From: Planctomycetaceae bacterium
GTDB taxonomy: Bacteria > Planctomycetota > Planctomycetia > Pirellulales > Thermoguttaceae
NCBI GenBank assembly: GCA_031278315.1
Contig: JAITKS010000136.1
Coordinates: 1 to 6,914 of the forward strand
DNA: 6,914 nucleotides
Direction of reading: 5' to 3'
The translations under genes were made by a program, and so were the position numbers. The notes below the pieces were generated by a model, which was given only the letters and a program-made list of their open reading frames with translations, did not search any database and had not been told where the DNA came from. Within the stretch, counting starts at the first letter, position 1; each line of letters begins with the position of its first letter. Below are positions 5,219 through 6,914 of this stretch, in pieces.

Positions 5219-6517
5219 TTATTTTTTATTTGTACTACTGATTTTTATTATAAATTCTGTTAGATCATCTAGTTCTTCCTCTGTTCCTGACCATGGCGGC
5301 ATTGAAATTACAGGTTTGTTGAGAGACCTTAATTTGTCTTTGATAATTTTTTTATCATCTTCACCTGATAGTAACGGTTTCATGGCAGACAATCCATATT
5401 CGACAGCGTGACAGTTATTACAATGATACATGAAAATCATACCGCCGCGTTCAATTTTATCTGACGGTATTTTTTGCCATTGTGAATTACGTAAGAAACC
5501 GGTTATTTTAAATTTCTCTACATCATTTTTATAAATCTGATTTCCTAATACGATTTGATCTACTATCCACGGTTTACGAGCTGCTTCACGAATAAATTCT
5601 GCTGTTGCGAGAGCAGTCAATCCAAAAATCAACAGCGACACGGCAAAACCATGACTAATCGATTTCGGATGTAATATCGGACCAAAAAACATCAATGCTG
5701 ACATTATCAAACAAATTCCCAAAAATATAGCGGTCAATACATTTATTAACACGGCTCTTTCCATTGCCCGATGTACATTTTCTGGTAACAATATAAATGA
5801 CAATACAATTCCTATCGCCATTGTAATTACACCGAAAATAATTGGTCTGGACATTCTGCTAACAACTTTTTCGAGTAATAAATTGTTTTCGTTCAAAGTC
5901 CACACGGCATGAACAAAGACATAAAGAGCAGCTAACAATACAGCACCGCCGGTTCGTGATATTGTCTGCGGCAGAAACTGGAGATTAAAAAACGCATACC
6001 AGAAATTACCGCCTTCGTTCCAGTTAGCAAATAAACCGCGTGAATCTAACATGAAAGCAGTTATTCCAGTTATCAAAACGAGACTTATCCATGCTGCAAT
6101 TGCATAAATCGCCGAAATAATAACATGCGTTTTAGGATTAAGTTCTGTCCAGAAGTAGTACATGATAAACGCTGCAACTATTTCGATCACAAAAAATACC
6201 CACTCGATTGCCCAACCGAAAACGAAAGTACGAATCAATGTTTCAGTTGCGAGCGGAGATGCAAGTGCAATTGTCCACCAGATACCAACTCCGGTGATAG
6301 CACCAAATGCAACTGTTAAAAGGACAAAAAATTTCGCATGTTTGTGCCAGTAATCGCGGTACGTTTTATCGCCGTTGACAACGGCAAAACGATTTTCTAA
6401 TGCGATCAAAATTCCGCCGCCTACAGCATAATGCGAAACAAAAACATGAATTACAGCCACAAATGCAATAAGCATCGGCGCTGTAATTACAGGAACATAC
6501 CACCACGGATAATACAT
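5219..6517 (-). CDS. CydA-like membrane protein with C-terminal cytochrome c domain
   Basis: This 432-residue protein joins a cytochrome bd subunit I-like membrane part (about 1-320) to a c-type cytochrome domain (about 350-430). About eight hydrophobic segments are visible, near 12-38, 62-86, 93-124, 132-156, 186-206, 225-243, 256-280 and 288-306. CydA-like features are H24 and H29 in helix 1, GVGIWW (76-81), acidic residues E105 and E112 in helix 3, and REAARKPW (310-317), which resembles GRQPW. The cytochrome domain has C366-N-N-C369-H370 for covalent haem and M406 in SMPPW as the likely sixth ligand. The Q loop of typical CydA is absent, and no CydB gene is adjacent. It probably moves electrons between quinones or c-type haems at the membrane; oxygen reduction is not shown. 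The ATG at 6517 has no Shine-Dalgarno sequence. A diverged oxidase-like electron carrier is an alternative to a true bd oxidase. Confidence 0.8.
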   Translation of the reverse strand: MYYPWWYVPVITAPMLIAFVAVIHVFVSHYAVGGGILIALENRFAVVNGDKTYRDYWHKHAKFFVLLTVAFGAITGVGIWWTIALASPLATETLIRTFVFGWAIEWVFFVIEIVAAFIMYYFWTELNPKTHVIISAIYAIAAWISLVLITGITAFMLDSRGLFANWNEGGNFWYAFFNLQFLPQTISRTGGAVLLAALYVFVHAVWTLNENNLLLEKVVSRMSRPIIFGVITMAIGIVLSFILLPENVHRAMERAVLINVLTAIFLGICLIMSALMFFGPILHPKSISHGFAVSLLIFGLTALATAEFIREAARKPWIVDQIVLGNQIYKNDVEKFKITGFLRNSQWQKIPSDKIERGGMIFMYHCNNCHAVEYGLSAMKPLLSGEDDKKIIKDKLRSLNKPVISMPPWSGTEEELDDLTEFIIKISSTNKK

Positions 6518-6580
6518 GATTGGTTTGAAAGTTAAGGGTTAAATTTACGCATAATTGTGAAATCCAAATTTGTATCTCAA

Positions 6581-6619
6581 ATCTTATACAAAAATCTTAT
6601 ACAGAAATTTTATACAGAA
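6581..6619. repeat. Three 13-bp tandem repeats upstream of the cytochrome gene
   Basis: ATCTTATACAAAA, ATCTTATACAGAA and ATTTTATACAGAA lie head to tail, 64-102 bp before the cytochrome gene start. On that gene's strand each unit contains TGTATAA, which resembles an extended -10 element (TGnTATAAT). They could be promoter elements, operator sites or slippage DNA. Confidence 0.75.
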
Positions 6620-6729
6620 ACAAAATTATAGTCTATGATATTCTAACTTCGGCTTGCAAAATTGAATATACCCCTGTAAAAATACACAGTAGAAACACAT
6701 TGTATAAACAGTGTACAATTGTGTGATTG

Positions 6730-6786
6730 TAAATTTCGTAATATTCATACGAGAATGTTTAATTTATTTTTAACTAACCTTATTTT
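6730..6786 (-). repeat. Partial inverted copy C of the dispersed repeat
   Basis: Bases 6766-6786 are an exact 21-bp reverse-complement match to 896-916 inside copy A. Beyond that block the similarity decays, with a degenerate GAATATTACG in the place of the GATATATTACG terminus near 6735-6746. It appears to be a truncated or diverged family member on the minus strand. Confidence 0.5.
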
Positions 6787-6795
6787 TTTATTAAC

Positions 6796-6813
6796 CACAG
6801 AGAACACAGAGAA
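6796..6813. repeat. Perfect 9-bp tandem repeat CACAGAGAA
   Basis: Two exact copies of CACAGAGAA follow TTAAC. My recollection is that similar 'ACCACAGAGAACACAGAG' strings recur between genes in many unrelated bacteria; I could not check this here. Confidence 0.6.
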
Positions 6814-6861
6814 AGATGATTTTGCAATTTTAGATTTTTGTAATAATTTATCCATTTGATT

Positions 6862-6889
6862 CCGTGTGTGGTGAGTACACCACGCACGG
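6862..6889. other. Strong 12-bp GC-rich stem-loop
   Basis: CCGTGTGTGGTG pairs with CACCACGCACGG around an AGTA loop; the only non-Watson-Crick position is one G-T wobble. It is far more GC-rich than the DNA around it. No T tract follows on either strand, so it is not a typical terminator. It is probably part of a structured intergenic repeat or a non-coding RNA element. Confidence 0.65.
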
Positions 6890-6903
6890 CTATATTGGAG
6901 ACA

Positions 6904-6914
6904 CCCCTTCGGGG
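6904..6914. other. cTTCGg tetraloop hairpin cut by the window edge
   Basis: CCCCTTCGGGG forms a short stem capped by the very stable C(UUCG)G tetraloop when read as RNA. The preceding GGAGACA suggests a longer stem that would finish beyond the last base. It lies 14 nt after the 12-bp stem-loop, so both may belong to one structured element. Confidence 0.5.

Larger units (their letters stand above)
6518..6914. other. 397-bp gene-free region upstream of the cytochrome gene
   Basis: I see no gene here. Going away from the cytochrome gene it holds a 3x13-bp tandem repeat (6581-6619), a hairpin with ACACATTGTA at 6695-6704 pairing with TACAATTGTGT at 6714-6724 (one bulge), a partial inverted copy of the dispersed repeat (about 6730-6786), a CACAGAGAA tandem repeat (6796-6813) and two GC-rich hairpins at the window edge. 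The promoter of the cytochrome gene should lie in the first 100 bp or so, but none could be fixed. Confidence 0.55.

Noticed and set aside
4492..6517. An operon of the cytochrome gene and ispF.
   Set aside because: The 223-bp gap holds inverted and tandem repeats, and the functions are unrelated; co-transcription is possible but not supported enough to annotate.

Overview
This is an AT-rich window, roughly one-third G+C by eye, from a bacterial chromosome. I think it comes from a planctomycete-type bacterium. The pointers are an N-terminal CPNGH...CPVC zinc-ribbon module, a membrane-anchored YdjY-domain protein, an IspD with the 'FGD...KKP' loop and WLYS segment I associate with planctomycetes, and a compact CydA-like protein fused to a cytochrome c domain. 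The low G+C would suit a host-associated or gut lineage. That lineage call is inference and was not tested by any search.

Layout, left to right: a lone CheW coupling protein (minus, 159-707); a 513-bp intergenic stretch with a terminator-like hairpin and a dispersed repeat; IspD (minus, 1221-1955, start uncertain); the small zinc protein YacG (minus, 2209-2430) with a clear intrinsic terminator; a 321-bp divergent promoter region; a double zinc-ribbon protein (plus, 2752-3078); a membrane-anchored YdjY-domain protein (plus, 3240-4352); IspF (minus, 4492-4995), convergent with the previous gene; a CydA-like/cytochrome c fusion (minus, 5219-6517); and about 400 bp of repeat-rich DNA ending in two GC-rich hairpins, the last cut by the window edge.

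Functionally, IspD and IspF are two enzymes of the MEP isoprenoid pathway. They lie about 2.5 kb apart and are not adjacent or fused. CheW belongs to chemosensory arrays, YacG is a gyrase-binding zinc protein in E. coli, and the CydA-like fusion points to membrane electron transfer. The genes do not form an obvious operon: gaps are long (about 160-510 bp) and directions are mixed. Only cheW and the double zinc-ribbon gene have a clear AAAGG ribosome-binding site, both 8 nt before the ATG.

The least ordinary content is between the genes. There is a dispersed, imperfectly palindromic AT-rich repeat of about 112-115 bp with two good copies and one partial inverted copy. An exact 17-bp inverted repeat pair lies 141 bp apart just upstream of ispF. 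Short tandem repeats flank the cytochrome gene. I see no CRISPR array, tRNA, rRNA, transposase, phage gene or defence system.
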